Below are positions 62,857 through 64,000 of a stretch of 64,000 bases of DNA, one piece after another. Origin of the DNA: Gimesia chilikensis. GTDB lineage: Bacteria; Planctomycetota; Planctomycetia; Planctomycetales; Planctomycetaceae. Numbering within the stretch: position 1 is the stretch's first letter; each line of letters starts with the position of its first letter. Below the pieces are notes generated by a model. It ran no database searches. It worked only from the letters and a program-made list of their open reading frames with translations, and had not been told where the DNA came from. The translations under genes were made by a program, and so were the position numbers. The stretch lies in assembly GCF_008329715.1 (NCBI RefSeq), contig NZ_VTSR01000007.1:124001-188000 (forward strand), written 5' to 3'.

Positions 62857-64000
62857 GTGAACTTGAACCGATTTCTGGAAAAACTGTTTGGTATTCAATC
62901 CTCGACCTGGGCCGAAGGTGGCCAATGGTCCGCGCAGTGGGTTGGCTTGCCTTCAGGAGATCGAATGCTCTTTCTGATTCTGGGAGTCGTCGTACTGGTA
63001 GCTGGCGGATGGTGGTTGTATCAACGGGATGCAAGGCAGATACCCCTGCTCCGCCGCTGTCTGTTGTACTCAATCCGAATCGCTTTGGTGCTGTTGGTGA
63101 TTGCCATGCTGCTCGAACCAATTCTGGTATTGAGCAAAGAGGAAAAAATTCCTTCGCATCTGCTGGTCCTTTTGGATACATCACAGTCCATGTCGCTGAA
63201 GGATGCCTGGCAGGATGAAGAACGGGCTATGGAAGTGGCACGCAGTCTGGGGATGTCGTCAGACGTGGATGCTCTCCGCAGAATGAACCGCCTGCAACTT
63301 GCACAGAAAATGGTGACACCATCGTTTCTGAAAGACCTGTCTGCTGACGGAAAACGCACGGTCCACCTGCATGGGTTCAATGATAAGTTCAATCCAGAGG
63401 CATTATCAGACTCTGAGGAATGGCACGCCGGTGGAAATGCGACTGCTATCGCCAGTTCTCTTCGCCAGGCACTGCTTTCTTATTCCGGGATGCCTCTCTC
63501 GGGGGTTTTACTGATCAGCGATGGACAATCGACGTCTGGAGAACCCCCGGAAGAAGTCTTGCAGATGCTGTCTGATGAAGGAATCCCTCTGGTTGCGGTT
63601 GGTATGGGGACAACTGATGGGCCGCGGAATGTCGCGATTACAGAACTCGAAGTCAGCCCGGTGGTGTTTGTGCAGGATGCGAACCAACTGACGGTGCATA
63701 TTGAATCACGGGGAATGCAGACTCAATCTGCGACCCTGCTGATTGAGCAGCGACGTAATGGTGGGCCCTGGCAGGAATTCATTCGCGAGGATGTCGTGCT
63801 TAACCTCGAGGGGCAGTTACAACCGCGGACGTATCAGTTTTCTGAAACAAAAACCGGTAAGGTCGAATTTCGAGCAAGTATTATCGATGCGGGGCCGGAA
63901 ATCTCGCAGGATGATAATCTGGCCTCCGCCGAAGTACGCGTGATCCGACAGCGGTTGAATGTCCTGTTTATTGCAGGATCGACTTTTCCTGAAGTTCAGT
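62857..64000 (+). CDS. von Willebrand-type membrane protein, truncated by window end
   Basis: About 381 residues are inside; the gene is open at its 3' end. GTG 62857 has AAAGAAAGAG nearby; TTG 62863 is another start. Two N-terminal membrane helices (about 36-55 and 68-90) precede a vWA domain with LLDTSQSMSLKDAW as metal-site motif, a later LLISDGQSTSGEPPEE and VAVGMGTTDGPRN, and an Ig-like segment starting VAITELEVSPVVFVQD. It is the last gene of the MoxR/DUF58/BatA cluster in this window, of the same type as the preceding protein. The rest is outside the window. Confidence 0.9.
   Translation, partial: MNLNRFLEKLFGIQSSTWAEGGQWSAQWVGLPSGDRMLFLILGVVVLVAGGWWLYQRDARQIPLLRRCLLYSIRIALVLLVIAMLLEPILVLSKEEKIPSHLLVLLDTSQSMSLKDAWQDEERAMEVARSLGMSSDVDALRRMNRLQLAQKMVTPSFLKDLSADGKRTVHLHGFNDKFNPEALSDSEEWHAGGNATAIASSLRQALLSYSGMPLSGVLLISDGQSTSGEPPEEVLQMLSDEGIPLVAVGMGTTDGPRNVAITELEVSPVVFVQDANQLTVHIESRGMQTQSATLLIEQRRNGGPWQEFIREDVVLNLEGQLQPRTYQFSETKTGKVEFRASIIDAGPEISQDDNLASAEVRVIRQRLNVLFIAGSTFPEVQ

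Overview
The window looks like chromosomal DNA from a marine-type planctomycete, probably close to Gimesia. This is inferred from gene families that are typical of that phylum: two pairs of planctomycete cytochrome/DUF1549/DUF1553 protein plus DUF1501 Tat protein, a DUF1559 protein with a prepilin N-terminus, a PQQ propeller/SIMPL/MoxR/DUF58/BatA operon, and a large load of small exported or membrane proteins without known function. GC content is moderate, and GTG and TTG starts with a visible Shine-Dalgarno sequence are common. I saw no rRNA, tRNA, transposase, integrase, phage gene or CRISPR array.

Layout. 1-4.2 kb: a minus-strand uptake/catabolic operon (Na+/solute symporter, FAD oxidoreductase, truncated exported protein, joined by 4-base overlaps) with a divergent AraC-type regulator. 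4.3-14.1 kb: an accessory block of small plus-strand genes, including zinc-ribbon proteins, an ACP-like protein, a DUF4328 membrane protein, a TPR protein and three tandem paralogues made by recent duplication; it ends in an apparently gene-poor 0.9 kb stretch and a four-helix membrane protein. 14.4-21.1 kb: an orphan hybrid histidine kinase, trans-aconitate methyltransferase, a second methyltransferase, a phytanoyl-CoA dioxygenase-like protein and a DUF4259-like protein. 21.2-23.4 kb: an FdhF/YdeP-type molybdopterin oxidoreductase on the minus strand. 23.6-33.7 kb: a redoxin/haem/copper-monooxygenase/EF-hand fusion, an RND permease, the first cytochrome-DUF1549-DUF1553 / DUF1501 pair and an M14 carboxypeptidase. 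33.7-35.5 kb: a deoxyhypusine-synthase-like protein and AdoMet decarboxylase (polyamine metabolism), then a structured intergenic region. 36-38.6 kb: DUF1559 protein, Cys-rich protein and an alpha/beta hydrolase, all minus strand. 39-43.5 kb: a CheX-receiver fusion, a FolM-like reductase, FolB and FolK (pterin/folate), with a pyruvyl-transferase-like Tat protein in between. 43.9-46.9 kb: three Tad-type pseudopilin/TadG genes. 47.4-54.1 kb: the second, much larger cytochrome/WD40/DUF1549/DUF1553 protein with its DUF1501 partner. 54.5-64 kb: PQQ propeller, SIMPL, alpha-toroid protein, MoxR ATPase, DUF58, BatA-like and a second von Willebrand membrane protein that runs off the end.

The parts that seem least described are the 4.3-14 kb block (zinc ribbon joined to an ACP-like domain; tandem paralogues that may contain serine-less ACP-like folds), the CheX-receiver fusion whose phospho-acceptor is Glu, and the polyamine pair separated by a strong hairpin. 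Assignments rest on motif reading alone; no database search was run.
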